Below are positions 43,779 through 56,485 of a stretch of DNA of 64,000 nucleotides, one piece after another. Position 1 is the first letter of the stretch; every line of letters starts with the position of its first letter. The DNA comes from Cephalopachus bancanus (Eukaryota > Chordata > Mammalia > Primates > Tarsiidae). Below the pieces are notes generated by a model, which saw only the letters and a program-made list of their open reading frames with translations, was not told where the DNA came from and searched no databases. The stretch is from positions 744,001-808,000 of the forward strand of contig JAPVLO010000574.1 in assembly GCA_027257055.1 (NCBI GenBank), written 5' to 3'. Made by a program: the position numbers and the translations under genes.

Positions 43779-44656
43779 ACAGGTCAGATATGAGTGGCAG
43801 ACTCGACAGGCAGCAAGCCAGCTGAGTTCAGGTCTGATCCACCCTCCATCCAAAGTAGGCCTGAGGCATCTGACCCAAGCTGTGAGCAACCCTATCTGCC
43901 TGCTCTGAGAGCAGAGAAGAGGGACTAGAGATCAGAGCTGTAAGGACATTGGACTTACAGGAACGACCTCAGGCAGAGTTTGGTTCCTTGTTTTTATTTT
44001 TTGTCTGTTTGTTTGTTGTTTTAGTTTGTTTTCCCTTTTTGTTTTTGATAATGTTTTTGTATTTGCATTATTTCTGTTATTTTACTGATTTTTTTCTCTA
44101 TTCTTTAGACTTCCTGTTTGTGTATGGGAAGAGTACATCAATATGCAGATTTTTGTTGGACTGTGTGGTTGTGTGCTTATCTGTATGTTTTAGTTTTTTT
44201 TTTTTTACTGTTTTCTGTCTTTGTGTCTCTTTTGTTAGTTGGTATGTCTGTCTGTTTTCCATCTTATTCTTCTCTCTCTATTCCTTCCTCTTGCCCCCCT
44301 CTTCCTTTTTCCATTACTTTCCATTTTCTTACCTCATTTTACCTCCAAGGAGCAAATCTATGGACAGGTTGTAAGGCAGTGGAAAGTGAGTTCCAGGGTG
44401 CCCATACACCTGTCAGTGCATACTGAGATCTACAGATAGATTCTGAATCACAGTTCCCTCCTCAATTAAACCTCTAAACTGCAAAAGGTACAGCCCACAA
44501 CCCACAGTCCAGCTTCAGAATTGAACGAAGCCAGAGAATTCACATAAAGGAAAATAGGAGACAGAGCAAACAGAAGTAAAAGCAACCCTGCCATCCCTGA
44601 AAAACAGAATTAAAGAAGAGGGGGAAAAAGTTGAGAGGGAGGAAAATCTACACAAA
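43779..44656 (+). other. L1-C 5' UTR, partial
   Basis: Pyrimidine-rich leader (43980-44350) before ORF1. The Phe/Leu-rich 141-codon frame at 43949-44374 reflects the T-rich composition and is not a membrane-protein gene. Confidence 0.75.
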
Positions 44657-45624
44657 TAAAGAAAAAAAAAAAAAGAAGAATATGAGTCTTACACAGACAC
44701 CTGGGAGGTCAGACACTGAGAAAACAGTCTTTGGACTACAAACATTGAAGAGCACCCAGAATGACTGGTCTCAAACTACAAACCCAGATATCAAGACATT
44801 AATAGAGAGAATAAATAGAATTGAGGAGAGTCAAGAGGAAAATAGGAAGGAGTTGATAAGTGAGATAACAGCAGAAAATAATACTGTGAATGGAATAAAT
44901 AACAAACTGATAGACATGGAAAGCAGAATTAGCCAAGCAGAAGAAAGAATCTCAGTGCTTGAGGACCAAAATATAGAACTAATACAAACTTTCAAAAACA
45001 TAGAAAAGCAGTTTAAAGAGATAGATCAAAACCTTCAAGAGGTGGGCGATTATTTCAAGAGGCTGAACCTAAGAGTAATTGGACTTCCTGAGACAGAAAA
45101 AGAAACAGAGATCAACCTGGAACAAATATTCCATGAAATTTTTCAAAAAAACCTCCCTCAGCTCATCAGTAATATGAACATTCAAACACAAGAGATTCAG
45201 AGAACCCCTGCAAGATAACAAATGAGAAGACCAGCTCCTAAACACATAGTAATTTGCCTAAAAAAAGTAGGTATAAAAGAAAAAAACCCAAAAGACAACA
45301 AGAGAAAAAGGTCAGATTACCTACTGGGGAAGACCAATTAGAATAGCAGTAGATTTATCTATAGAAACACTTCAGGCTAGGAGAGCTTGGAGCCCAATCA
45401 TCAAAGTTCTTAAAGATAAACAATTTCAACCAAGAATAACCTACTCAACTAAGCTAAGCTTCATTAGTGAGGGAGAATTAAAATCTTTCCCAGACACACA
45501 ATCCCTAAGAACTTATGCTGCCTCTAGACCAGCTCTACAAGAAACACTTAAGAAAGTATTAAACACAGAAGAAAGGGAAAAAAGAATGACAATGTTCTTC
45601 ATGAGAGTACAGGAAAAAGATTGA
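44657..45624 (+). pseudogene. L1-C ORF1 pseudogene
   Basis: Closely parallels the intact ORF1p: MSLTQTPGRSDTEKTVFGLQ, a coiled coil around MESRISQAEERISVLEDQN, then LNLRVIGLPETEKETE and IQTQEIQRTPAR, where a TAA replaces the next Gln codon (45216-45218). The ancestral start ATG reads ATA. The C-terminal part continues in frame pieces to a TGA at 45622-45624 after EKD. Confidence 0.88.
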
Positions 45625-45633
45625 AGAAAACAC

Positions 45634-48147
45634 ATGAATCAACCCAAAAATCAAAAGAAAGATAACAAACAAGAACAACAACAGCTCTATAAGAACCTCA
45701 TGACAGGGATAAACTCTCACATTTCAGTAATTAGCCTGAATGTGAATGGACTAAATGCACCACTGAAGAGACACAGAATGGCAAAATTGATAAAGTATCA
45801 TGAAGGAACAATATTCTGTCTCCAAGAGATTCATGTCACCAATAAGGACACTCACAGACTCAAAGTAAGAGAATGGGAAGCAAAATTTCAGGTGAACAGA
45901 ACACAAAAGAAAGCAGCAGATGTGATCATAATATCAGACAAAATACTCTTTAAGCTCTCAAAAATTTAAAAAGATGAAGAAGGTCACTATATAATGATAA
46001 AAGGTTTGATCCATCGACAAGAAATATCCATCCTAATCATATATGCCCCCAATATAGGAGCACCAACTTTCATAAAGCAACTTCTAGACAAATTTTAAAA
46101 AGATATTGACTCTAACACCATCATAGCTGGGGACTTAAATACCCCACTCACAACCCCAGACAGATCATCTAAACAAAAAAATCAGCAAGGAAATCCAGAA
46201 GCTCATTGTGATTCTTGACCAAATGGAAAAAAAAATGATACCTACAGAACACTCTACCCAACGACTACAAAATATACATCCTACTCATCACCACATAAAG
46301 CATACTCTAAGATCAGCCACATCCTTGACCATAAATAAAGCATAAACAAATTTCATAAGATTCAAATTCTGCCATACACCTTCTCAGACCACAGCGGATA
46401 AACCACAAAGACATGGACACTAAACAGCATGATGCTAAGCAACTCTTAGGTCAACATGGAAATCAAAATAGAGATTAAATGATACCTGAACACAAATTAA
46501 AATGAATAAACATCTTACCAAAACCTAAGGAAGCTTGAAAAGCAAGAACACCAAAACTAACTTCAGCAGAAGAATCCAAATCACTAAAATAAAAGCCTAA
46601 ATCTGGGATATAGAAGACAAAAAGATAATACAAAAAGTTCAATGAAACCAGAAGCTGGTCTTTGAAAGGGTAAACAAGATTGAGGGTCCCTAGCTAGAAT
46701 GACCAAGAAAAAAAGAAAAAGTCCAAATAAAATCAGAAACAGAAAAGTTGAAGCCATGACTGACACTGAAGAAATACAAAAGATTATCAGAGACTAATAT
46801 GTACTCTTGTATGGAAACAAACTTGAAAACAAAGGAAATGGAGGACTTTCTGACATCACACAACCTCCCCAGGTTGAAACAAGAAGAAATTGAGACCCAA
46901 AATAGACCAATACAATCCAGGAAATTGACTATGTCATAAGAAAACTACCTACAAAAAAAAAAAAAAAAAAAAGTCCTGAACCAGATGGCTTTCCAGGAGA
47001 ATTTCACAAAACATACAAGGAAGAACTGATACCAATCCTATTGAAAGTATTTCAGACAATTGAGAAAGATGGAGACTTTGACAAAGTCTCCACCACCAAC
47101 CACTGGGCAGAGGAGTACATATTCTGTAAATTGTGCTAGGAAAATTGGCTGACAATATGCAGAAGCTTGCAACAGGACCCCTATATATCCCCATACACAA
47201 AAGTAAACCATAAATGGATCAGAGACCTAAAAATAAAACCTCAAACTATAAGAACCTTAGAAAATTCAGGAGACACTCTTATGGAAATTGGAACTGGCAA
47301 CCAATTTCTGTTCAAAACCCTAAGTGCCCATGCCATGAGATAAGTTAGACACATGGGACCTCATCAAACTGACAAGCTTCTGCAAAGTCAAAGAAACCAG
47401 CAAGAGAGCAGAGAGGCAGCCCACAGACTAGAAAAAAGTATGTGCCAACTCCATGTCTGACAAAGGCCTAACATCAAGTATCTACAAGGAACTCAATCGT
47501 GCTGAAAAGAAAAAAACAAACAACCCCATTACAAAGTGGGCAAAAGATATGAACAGACACTTCTCAAAGGAAGACATACAAGCGACCAACAGATACATGA
47601 AAAAATGTTCAGGCTCACTAATTATCAAGGAGATGCAAATTAAAACTACACTAGATACCACCTAACTCCAGTCAGAATGACCACCATCAATAACAAAAAA
47701 TAACAGATGCTGGAGAAGATGTGGTGAAAAGGGAACACGTCTACACGGTTGGTGGGAGTGTAAATTAGTACAGCCTCTATGGAAATCAGTGTGGCGGTCC
47801 CTAAGTGTTCTAAAATTTGACCTTCCATATGACCCTGCAATCCCCCTACGTGAAATATACCTGGAAAAACTCAAATCACTCTATAAAAAAGATAACTGCA
47901 TATGTATGTTGATTGCAGCATTGTTTCCAATAGCAAGAACATGGAACCCACCGTGCTAACCATCAAAAAAAGGACTGGATAAAAAAATGTGGTAGATAAA
48001 CATAAGGGAATATTATGCAGCCATAAAGAAGAACAAAATCATGAAATTTGCAGTACCTTGAATGGACTTGGAATCTAAAATATTGAGTGGTTTTTCACAG
48101 AAACAAAGAACTGTGTATTACATGTTCTCACTCTTAAGTGAATCTTG
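45634..48147 (+). pseudogene. L1-C ORF2 pseudogene with large internal deletion
   Basis: Starts M-N-Q-P-K-N-Q-K-K, then VISLNVNGLNAPLKRHRMAK and FCLQEIHVTNKD before a stop at 45969. It is open enough to follow to the start of the RT ([16 protein letters not shown] at about 46970), then jumps at about 47075 to the region equivalent to 11405 of L1-A, losing the RT core. The C-terminus is visible at 47453-47665 ([29 protein letters not shown]). Confidence 0.88.
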
Positions 48148-48360
48148 AACAACTATCATATTACTATAAGAAAAGGATTGACAGTAGTGGGAAACTGCAG
48201 AGGTGTAGGGGGCAGGGAGGTGGGATTGGCAGTAGTGGGAATCTGCCTGGACAATAGGGCACACGTCATCAACAAGGGTACCTGCACAATAAACATTTGT
48301 ATGCCTAACCCTGAATGGTACCCCACAATTGTAAAATAAAAAAATTAAAAAAATTTTTTT

Positions 48361-49825
48361 TTTGGCTATTAAGTGTTCTTTTTGATTCCACGGATATTTT
48401 AGAATTGTTTTTTAAGTTTCAAAAAATATATAACTTTGGGATTTTGGTTAGGATCGCACTGAATTTTTTAGATTGCTTTGGGTAGCTGGACATTTTAACA
48501 ATATTAAGTCTTTTGATTCATAAAAATGCTGTCTTTATGTTTGTTTATGTCTTTTGAATTTGTTTTGTCAATGTTTTGTAGCTTTCAGTGTACAAGCCTT
48601 TCACTATCTTTTTTTTTTTTTTTTTGAGTTGGAGTCTCACTCTGTCGCCCAGACTGGAGTGCAGTGGCTGCTCCCAGCCACCGCAGCCTCGACCTGCTGG
48701 GCTCCGGCGATCCTTCCACCTCAGCCTTCCAAGTAGCCGGAATTACAGGCACGTGCTACCACGCCCGGCTGATTTTTTTATTTAATGTAGAGGTGAGGTC
48801 TCGCTGCCCAGGCAGGTCTCGAACCCGCGGGCTCAGGCAATCCACTCACCTCAGCCTCCCAAAGGCGCGGGATTACAGGCTGAGCCACCGAACCCAGCTC
48901 TTTCACTATCTTTAATGTTATCTTTAAGTATTTTATTATTTTTGATGCTATTGTAAATGGGGTTATTTTTCTTATTTCCTTTCAGATAGTTCATTATTCA
49001 TGTATAGAAACACAAGTGATATTTTATGTTGCTCTTAAATACTAAAACTTTACATAATTTGTTTATTAGTTTGAAAGTGTTTTTTGACAGATCTTTTGGG
49101 TTTTCTCTATATAATATCAGGTCACCTGAAAACAGATCATTTTACGTCTTTCTTTCCAATTTAGATATCTTTCACTTATTTCTCTTTCCTAACTGCTCAG
49201 ATTAAGACTTCTAGTGCTATGCTGAATAAAATTGGTGAGCGTGGATATTCTAGCTTTACTCCTGATCACTAGTGAGAAAGCTTTCAGCTTTTCATCATTG
49301 GGTATGATGTTAGCTGTGGGCTTTTCATTTATGTTATTTCTAATGTGCTATTGAATTAAGTTTGCTAGCATTTTATTGAGAATTTATGCTTTTATGTTTA
49401 TCAGGGTAATTGACCTATACTTTCATTCCTTCTTTTTTTTGATGACAGTAGATTTATTAGAAATATAGCAGTATAGAAGTATAGGAAATTTTCATTTCTG
49501 GTGTTGTTTTTCTGGGTTTGGTATCAGGGTGGTAGCTGACCTCAGAAAGTGAGCTTTAATGTTTCATTCCTCATCATTTTTTGGCAAGAGTTTGAGGAAG
49601 ACTGACATTAATTCTTATTTAAATGTTTGGTAAAATTTTCCATTGAAGTCATCTCTTGGGTTTTCTTTGTTGAGAGATTTTTAATTATTGATTCAATCTT
49701 CTTATTAGTTATATATCTATTCAGAGTTTCTATATTTTTCATTTTGCAGTATTTGTAGGTTGTATGTTTCTAGAAATTTATCCATTTCTCTAGTTAGCAT
49801 GTATCTATTTTGACTGTTATAAAAT
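48361..49825 (-). mobile_element. Old L1 ORF2 fragment (RT region), antisense, carrying an Alu
   Basis: Landmarks: TTTGATTCATAAAAATGCTG, TTTTGTCAATGTTTTGTAGC, GTCACCTGAAAACAGATCAT (FADD region), GGTATGATGTTAGCTGTGGG and TATGTTTCTAGAAATTTATC. A roughly 55-base insertion sits at about 49433-49490. Both ends lack L1 termini. Confidence 0.75.
48612..48899 (-). mobile_element. Alu SINE, antisense, with TSD
   Basis: Full dimer near the local consensus. The TSD CTTTCACTATCTTT is at 48598-48611 and 48900-48913. Confidence 0.97.
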
Positions 49826-49829
49826 ATTT

Positions 49830-51955
49830 AACATAACCCCCATGATAACCACAAATAAAACACCTATGGAAGATATAAAAAGAAGATATAAAAACAGAAA
49901 TGAAAAAATAAGCTTATCAATAAAAAAAATAGACCACAGTAAGACAGGACGAAAGGAAAAGATGGACAAAAGAACTGCAAGACAAACAAAAAACAATTAA
50001 CAAAATGGCAATGTTAATGTCTCCCCTTGAAAAAAATGAATTAAACTCCTCAATTGAGACACATAGAGTGTAAAATGAATAAAAAACAAAATTCAACTAC
50101 AAGCTGTCTGCAAGACAGTGTTTATATTTAAAGACATATATAAATTGAAAGTAAAAGGATGAAACAATATATTCCATGCAAAAGTTAAGCAAAAGAGATC
50201 AGGGTTACCTATACTCACATCAGACAAAAGAGATTTAAGGAGAACATGTTACAAAAGACGAATGAGAACACCATATAATGATAAAAGGGCCAATCCACCA
50301 GGAAAATAATGCAATTATAAATATATATACGCTCTCAACATCAGAGCACCTAATTATATAAAGCAAACACTGACAGAATTGAAAGAAGAAATACATAGCA
50401 ATACAATAATACTAAGAGATTTCAGTATCTCCCGTTCAGTCATGGATAGGACAAAAAAAAAGAAATTCAACAAAGTAACTGTGAACTTGAAAGAGACCAA
50501 ATGAAACTTACAGACATACAAAATGTGCAACACAAAAACAATGAAAAAATACATTCTTAACAAGTGCACATATAGCATTTTCCAGGATAGATCAAATATT
50601 AGGTCACAAAACAAATCTAAACAAACTTACAAATGTTAAAATCCAGCCGGGTTCGGTGCCTCAGCCCGTAATCCTGTGCCTTTGGGAGGCTGAGGTGAGT
50701 GGATTGCCTGAGCCCGCGGGTTCAAGACCAGCCTGGGCAACTGGGCAAGACCTCATCTCTACAATAAATCAAAAATTAGCTGGGCGTGGTAGCTCCAGCT
50801 ACTTGGAAGGCTGAGGTGGAAGGATTGCCGGTGCCCAGCAGGTCGAGGCTGCGGTGGCTGGGAGCGTCCACTGCACTCCAGTCTGGGTGACAGAGTGAGA
50901 CTCCAACCCCCCAAAAAAGAATGTTAAAATCACACCAATGAAATGAAACTAGAAATCACAGCAAAAGAAAACTAGATAATTCAGAAATATGTAAAGATTT
51001 TTTTCAAATTCCTGAATCACTGATAGATCAAAAAAGAAATAAAAATAAAAATTATCTTGAGACAAAAGTAAACGGAAGGACAGCATACCAAAACTTGCAG
51101 AATGCAGTAAAAGCAGTTCTAAGAGAAAAGAAGTTTGTAGAGCTAAATATCTATGTTGTAAGAGGAAAGACCTCAAATAAACAATGTGACTTTTTACCAA
51201 AGTAACTAGAAAATGAAGAAGAAACTAAGCTCAAAGTTAGCAAAAGAAAGAAAATAATAAAAATAGGAGGAGAAATAAACTAAACATGAAACAGAAAAAC
51301 AATTTTAAGAAATCAATGAAACTAAGACATAGTATTGACAAACCCTTAGCAAAAAGACAAAGTATTCCTATAAAAACAAGGAGACATTATAACTGCTACT
51401 ATACAAATACATGAGACTACTATGAAAAATTAAATGCCAATGAAATGAATAATCTACAGAAATGAATAAATTCCTGGAAACATACAACTTGCAAATACCA
51501 AAAAATGAAGAATGTAGAAACTCTGAATAGACATATAACTAATACAAAGATTGAATCAATAATTTAAAATCTCCCAACAAAGAAAAGCTCAGGAGACGAT
51601 TTCACTGGAGAATGTTACCACACATGTAAAGAAGAATTAATGCCAGTCTACCTCAAATTCTTTTCAAAAATTGATGAGGAGAAAAACTTTTCAAACTAAT
51701 TTTCTGAGGCTAGCTAATGAACTGATACCAAAATCAGACAAACAAGAAAAAAAAAACAAAAACAAAAAAACTGTAGGTCAATTATCCTGATAAACATAAA
51801 TGCACACATTCTCAACAAAATTTTAGCAAACTGAATTCAACAGCACATTAAAAGTATTAAAAATAAAAATCCACGGCTAACATAATACTCAGCAATTAGG
51901 CAAGATAAACAAATGAAAGACATATAAATTAGAAAAAAAAGATGTAAAATAGCTT
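49830..51955 (+). mobile_element. Ancient L1M ORF2 (endonuclease to RT start), sense, interrupted by an Alu
   Basis: CATAGAGTGTAAAATGAATA, ATTCCATGCAAAAGTTAAGC, AGGGTTACCTATACTCACAT and AATGATAAAAGGGCCAATCC are endonuclease-region marks; RT-side marks include AACATACAACTTGCAAATAC and GTCAATTATCCTGATAAACA. Frames are fully decayed. Probably the same L1M as 41625-43778. Confidence 0.75.
50644..50919 (+). mobile_element. Alu SINE, sense, with TSD and small deletion
   Basis: AGCCGGGTTCGGTGCCTCAG to GAGACTCCAACC with a short C/A tail. The TSD AATGTTAAAATC is at 50632-50643 and 50920-50931. About 13 bases (the GCATGCCTGTAATTC region) are deleted in the right arm. Confidence 0.96.
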
Positions 51956-52170
51956 TTGATAATTTGACTAAAATGTGTCTCTGCTTGGATTTCCTTTATT
52001 TTATTTGGAATTCTTTATGTTTCCTAGATTTGGATGTCCATTTCTCTTTCCAGAATTGAGTAATTTTCAGCTATTAGTTTTTTGAAGAATTTCTGGTTCT
52101 CTCTTTCTTCTTTAACTTTTATAATATGTGTAATGGTCCATTTGCTAGCATCTTATACATTTCTTAAACT
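51956..52170 (-). mobile_element. Probable L1M-type fragment, antisense
   Basis: ATGTGTCTCTGCTTGGATTT, GAGTAATTTTCAGCTATTAG and AATATGTGTAATGGTCCATT resemble a repeat seen in old L1M elements; the class is uncertain. Confidence 0.4.
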
Positions 52171-53658
52171 TTCTTCACTTTTTTTTCATTTTTTTTGTAG
52201 GGTACAATTCAGGGTTAGTTATACAAACATTCTTTGTGCTGGTACCCTTACTGAAGAGGTGTACTCCTGCTTCCCCAGGCAGTTTCCCACTATTGCCAAA
52301 CACACCTCCCTAACCCCCAAAGCCCCTGCAGTTTCCTGCTACTGTCAATCCTTTTCTTATAGTATTATGATAGTTGTTCAAGGTCCACTTATAAGCGAGA
52401 ATATGTGATACTCAGTTCTTTGTTTCTGTGAAAGATCACTCAGTATTATAGACTCTAAGTTCATTTAGGTTGCTGCGAAGTTCGTGATTTTGTTCTTCTT
52501 TATGGCTGCACAATATTCCATTATGCATATTTGCCACATTCTTTTATCCAGTTCTTTTTTGATGGGCAGCAGGGTTGGTTCCATGTTCTTGCTATTATGA
52601 ATGATGCTGAGATAAACATCGAATGCAGGTGTCTTTTTTATAGAGTGATTTGAGTTCTTCCAAGTATATTTCAAGTAGGGAGACTGTAGGATCATATGGA
52701 AGGTCGCTTTTTAGAACTTTTAGAAATCGTCACACTGATTTCCATAGAGGTTGTACTAGTTTACAATCCCACCGACAGTGTAGAAGTATTCCTTTTACTC
52801 CACATCTCCAGGATCTGTTATGTTTTGAATTATTGATGATGGCCATTCTGACCGGAATTAGGTGGTATTTCAGTGTAGTTTTAATTTGCATCTCCTTGAT
52901 GACTAGTGAGGGTGAACATTTTTTTCACGTACATGTTGGCTGCTTGTATGTATTCTTTTGAGAAATGTCTATTCATATCTTTTACCCACTTGTATTGGGG
53001 CTGTTTGTTTTTCTTTTCAGCACATTTGAGTTCCTTGTAGATCCTAGATGTTAGACCTTTGTCAGACATACAGTTGGCAAATATTTTTCTTTAGGTTTTC
53101 AAGTTTGTTTCCATACAAGTGCACATAGTAGTCTCTAATAACCTTTTGTATTTCTTCAGGTTCATCTTTTTTTGTGACTTCATCTTTTGTGTTTCTGATT
53201 GTGTTTATTTCAGCTTTTTCTCTCTTTTTCTTGCTCTAGTCAGGGAAACCTCAATCTTGTTTACCCTTTCAAAAACCAGCTTTTTGTTTCATTGATTTTT
53301 GTATTATCTTTTTGTCTTCTATGTCTCAGATTTGGGGTTTTATTTTAGTAATCTGGATTCTTCTGCTGAAGTTAGGATTTTGGTGGACTTGTTTTTCCAT
53401 CTTCCTTAGGTGACTTGTTAGGCTGTTACCTTGCGATCTTTCCATTTTCTTCATCTGTGTTTGTAGAGATATGAATTCCTCTCTTACTACTGCTTTCATG
53501 GCATCCCAGAGGTTTTGGTAAGATGTTTCTTCATTTTCATTTGTTTCCAGGCATCTTTTAATCTCTGTTTTGATTTCTGTGTTGATGCAGGAGTTGCTAA
53601 GCACCATGCTGTTTAGTGTCCATGTCTTTGTGGATTTTGGGGGAACTTGGTTGGTGCC
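52171..53658 (-). mobile_element. L1 (same family as L1-A), antisense, internally deleted and 5'-truncated
   Basis: A T-rich tail then the antisense 3' UTR (GTAGGGTACAATTCAGGGTT) and ORF2 C-terminus to about 53088. The sequence then jumps to the stretch matching 12885 of L1-A and runs to about 53658 in the late endonuclease region. About 1.8 kb holding the RT core is missing. It lies inside the L1M, which resumes at 53659. Confidence 0.88.
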
Positions 53659-54477
53659 AAAACAATTTTTTAAAAGAAGTACAAAGATGGAGGCAATACA
53701 CTCCCTGATTTCAAGAGATATTACCAAGGTACAGTACTTAAGACATTATAGTATCAGCATAAAGATAGACACATAGATCAATTGAATATAATAGAGAGTC
53801 CAGAAATAAGTTTGTTCATGTATGGTCAACTGATCATATGTGAGCTAAGAATACTTAATGAAGAAATGATAATTATTTTCAACAGATGATGTTGAGAAAA
53901 TTGGATATCTAAATTCAAAAGAGTGGAATTAAATTCTTTTCTTCTATCATTTACAGAAATAAACTCAAAATTGATTAAAAACTTATGTGTAGCTGGGATG
54001 ATATCCATAAAATTACTAGAGAAAAAAAGGAGAAAAAAACCTTCTTGATATTGGTCTGGGTTATGTTTTCATGTGTATGACCCCACAGCACAGGCAACAG
54101 AGGCAAAAATGAATGAGTTGAACTGCATAAAATTAACAAAAAAACTTCTGCATAGCAAAGAGATTATGTGAAAGTAAAAAGGCAACTTAAAGAATGGGAA
54201 AGAATAATACCAAACCATATATCTGATAAAGTTTTAATTTCTAAAGTATATAATAAACACTTCTCCAAAGAAAACAAACAAGTGACTGATAGGTATGGAA
54301 CAGATGCTGAATGTCAATAGTCATCAAGGAAATACAAATCATAACCATGATAAAATATTACCTCACATCTGTTAGAATGGCCATTATCAAAAAGAAAAAG
54401 AAGAAAAAAAAGACAACAAATACTGGTGTGGAGAAATTGGATCCATTGTAATACTGTTGGTGGAAATGCAAAATGTT
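53659..54477 (+). mobile_element. Ancient L1M ORF2, later part, sense
   Basis: GATTTCAAGAGATATTACCA, TAGACACATAGATCAATTGA, GAACTGCATAAAATTAACAA, AACACTTCTCCAAAGAAAAC and TACTGTTGGTGGAAATGCAA run in normal L1 order. No usable frame. Confidence 0.8.
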
Positions 54478-54768
54478 AGCCGGGCTCGGTGGCTCAGCCT
54501 GTAATCCTGCACCTTTGGGAGACTGAGGTGAGTGGATTGCCTGAGCTCACGGCTTCGAGACCCGCCTGGGCAGCGAGACCTCATCTCTACAATAAAATAA
54601 AAAAATCAGCCGGGCGTGGTAGCACATGCCTGTAATTCCGGCTACTTGAAAGGCTGAGGCGGAAGGATTGCCGGAGCCCAGCAGGTCGAGGCTGAGGTGG
54701 CCGGGAGCGGCCACTGCACTCCAGTCTGGGTGACAGAGTGAGACCCCAACTCAAAAAAAAAAAAAAAA
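54478..54768 (+). mobile_element. Alu SINE, sense, with 15-bp TSD
   Basis: AGCCGGGCTCGGTGGCTCAG to GACCCCAACTC and poly(A). The TSD GAAATGCAAAATGTT is at 54463-54477 and 54769-54783. Confidence 0.97.
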
Positions 54769-54811
54769 GAAATGCAAAATGTTTCACCTGCCATTAAAAT
54801 CATTGTCCAAA

Positions 54812-54920
54812 TCATCTCACCAAGTTGCCCAGGCAGGTCTCAAACCCATGGGCTCAGGCAATCCACTCACCTCAGCCTCCCAACTTGCTGGAATTACAGG
54901 CTGAGCCACCGAGCTTGGCC
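54812..54920 (-). mobile_element. Partial Alu, antisense, lacking its 3' half
   Basis: From CTCACCAAGTTGCCCAGGCA to GAGCCACCGAGCTTGGCC: only the 5' (left) arm is present, with no poly(T). Confidence 0.9.
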
Positions 54921-54927
54921 AAAAACT

Positions 54928-55215
54928 ACTTTCTTTTTTTTTAATTTTTGAGTTGGAGTCTCACTCTGTTGCCTAGACTGGAGTGCAGTGGCATACTCTC
55001 GACCACCACAGCCTCAACCTGCTGGCGATCCTTCCACTTCAGCTTCCGCTTCAGCCTTCCAAGTAGCCAGAACTATAGGCATGTACTACCACCCCGGCTA
55101 TTTTTTGATTTATTGTAGAGATGAGGTCTTGCCAAGTTGCCCAGGTGGACTCAGGCAATCCACTCACCTCAGCCTACCAAAGTGCTAGGATTATAGGCTG
55201 AGTAATCCTAGCCAG
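54928..55215 (-). mobile_element. Alu SINE, antisense, diverged
   Basis: T-rich tail, GAGTTGGAGTCTCACTCTGT, then both arms with several small deletions and a CTTCCGCTTCAGC duplication. Next to the partial Alu at 54812; no clear TSD. Confidence 0.93.
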
Positions 55216-55221
55216 AGTTTG

Positions 55222-55520
55222 AGTTTCATTATGCTAAGGGAAATAAGCCAGTCAGAGAAAGTCAAATCCTGTATGATTCCACTTACATAAGGTATATTGA
55301 AACCCATAAAAGCAAAAAATAGAATGACAGTTGCCATAGGTTGAAGGATTTTTTAGGGAGGAAAGGTGAGTTACTAATCAACATGTATAAATTTTTATTT
55401 ATGCAAGATTAATAAGTCCTAGAGATCTGCTATGCAACATAGTGCCTATAGATAATAATGTTTATCACATAGTTTTAAATCTCTTAAGAAGGTAGATCTC
55501 AAGATAAGTTTTATCACTAC
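55222..55520 (+). mobile_element. Ancient L1M 3' end, sense
   Basis: TTCATTATGCTAAGGGAAAT, GCCAGTCAGAGAAAGTCAAA, TATGCAAGATTAATAAGTCC and ATGCAACATAGTGCCTATAG are the standard L1M 3' UTR landmarks. Confidence 0.8.
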
Positions 55521-55534
55521 AATTAAAAAACAGA

Positions 55535-55935
55535 GTGCCTTTAAATGTGTGCTGTTTTGACAAATGTATACTGTTGGACCACCATTAAGAGCAAGATACA
55601 GAACATTTCTCTCATCTCAAAAAGTTCTCATTTCCCTTTACAATCAGTCTCCCTTCATCCCTAGCCCCTGATAACCATTGTTATGATTTCTATCCCTGTA
55701 CTTTGCCTTTTTCAGAATGCATGTAAAAGTAATTATACACTGTGGAGCCTCTTGTGCCTAACTTATTTTCCTTAGCATAATGCTTTCGAGATTCATCCTT
55801 GCTGCTTCTGAATAATATTCCATTGTATGGGTGTACCAATTTACTTATTCATTTACCAGATGTTCTATATCTGAATTGTTTCCTGTTCCACAGAGTTTTG
55901 TCACTATACTCTTTTCAGTGTAAATGTTCCCTCCT
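55535..55935 (-). mobile_element. Ancient L1M 3' end, antisense
   Basis: GATACAGAACATTTCTCTCA, CATCCCTAGCCCCTGATAAC, TTTCGAGATTCATCCTTGCT and TATTCCATTGTATGGGTGTA mark an old antisense L1M 3' end and ORF2 tail. Confidence 0.75.
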
Positions 55936-56485
55936 AATTAATGTGTAAGTACTGATGGTATTAACCATTTTAACCTTTACTATGTTGACTCCACAACTTT
56001 ATAACCAATTGAAACTGAATAGTGTAACTACAGACATCATGTACATACTTCAATTTGTGTTCAAAATTAAATTCATCTTCTGCTCCTTACTGTTATCCAC
56101 CTATCCTTCTCTATTCCTTATGTCAGTGAAAACTAACTGTCACCATCCTAGCTGTTCAAACAAGAACCTGAGAGTATGTATTTCACATTTGTTACTGTTC
56201 AGATTTAGCCACTTGAATTTTAACCCATATTCAAGAGACAAGAAACTTCATTATTGGTAATATTTTCCATAAGGAATGTAAGTAAACTACTGAATTGTTT
56301 TGTGCCCTATTCAATTTCATACAGTAAATAGAGACCCCTATTACTTGAATCTTCAATAGTGAACTCAAGCATATAAAACCCTTGGACATCAACAGAAATA
56401 GGGTCTGTATCTAATAATGTAATCTGCCAAAATTTGGAATATATTTAAGTCTGTTTATAGTCATTGGAGTTATTTGCCAAACATA
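55936..56485. other. Unassigned non-coding DNA
   Basis: AT-rich with no gene, RNA or confident repeat. Confidence 0.5.

Larger units (their letters stand above)
43779..48350 (+). mobile_element. L1-C: L1, sense, 5'-truncated and internally deleted
   Basis: Same family as L1-B: the 5' UTR starts partway, at a GGTCAGATATGAGTGGCAGA block matching about 30332. ORF1 44657-45624, ORF2 45634 to about 48147, then a 3' UTR ending CCTAACCCTGAATGGTACCC. About 1.2 kb of ORF2 is missing at 47075. TSD not found. Confidence 0.9.

Noticed and set aside
43949..44374. 141-codon Phe/Leu-rich frame resembling a membrane protein
   Set aside because: Product of a T-rich L1 leader; the same leader in L1-B does not conserve the frame.
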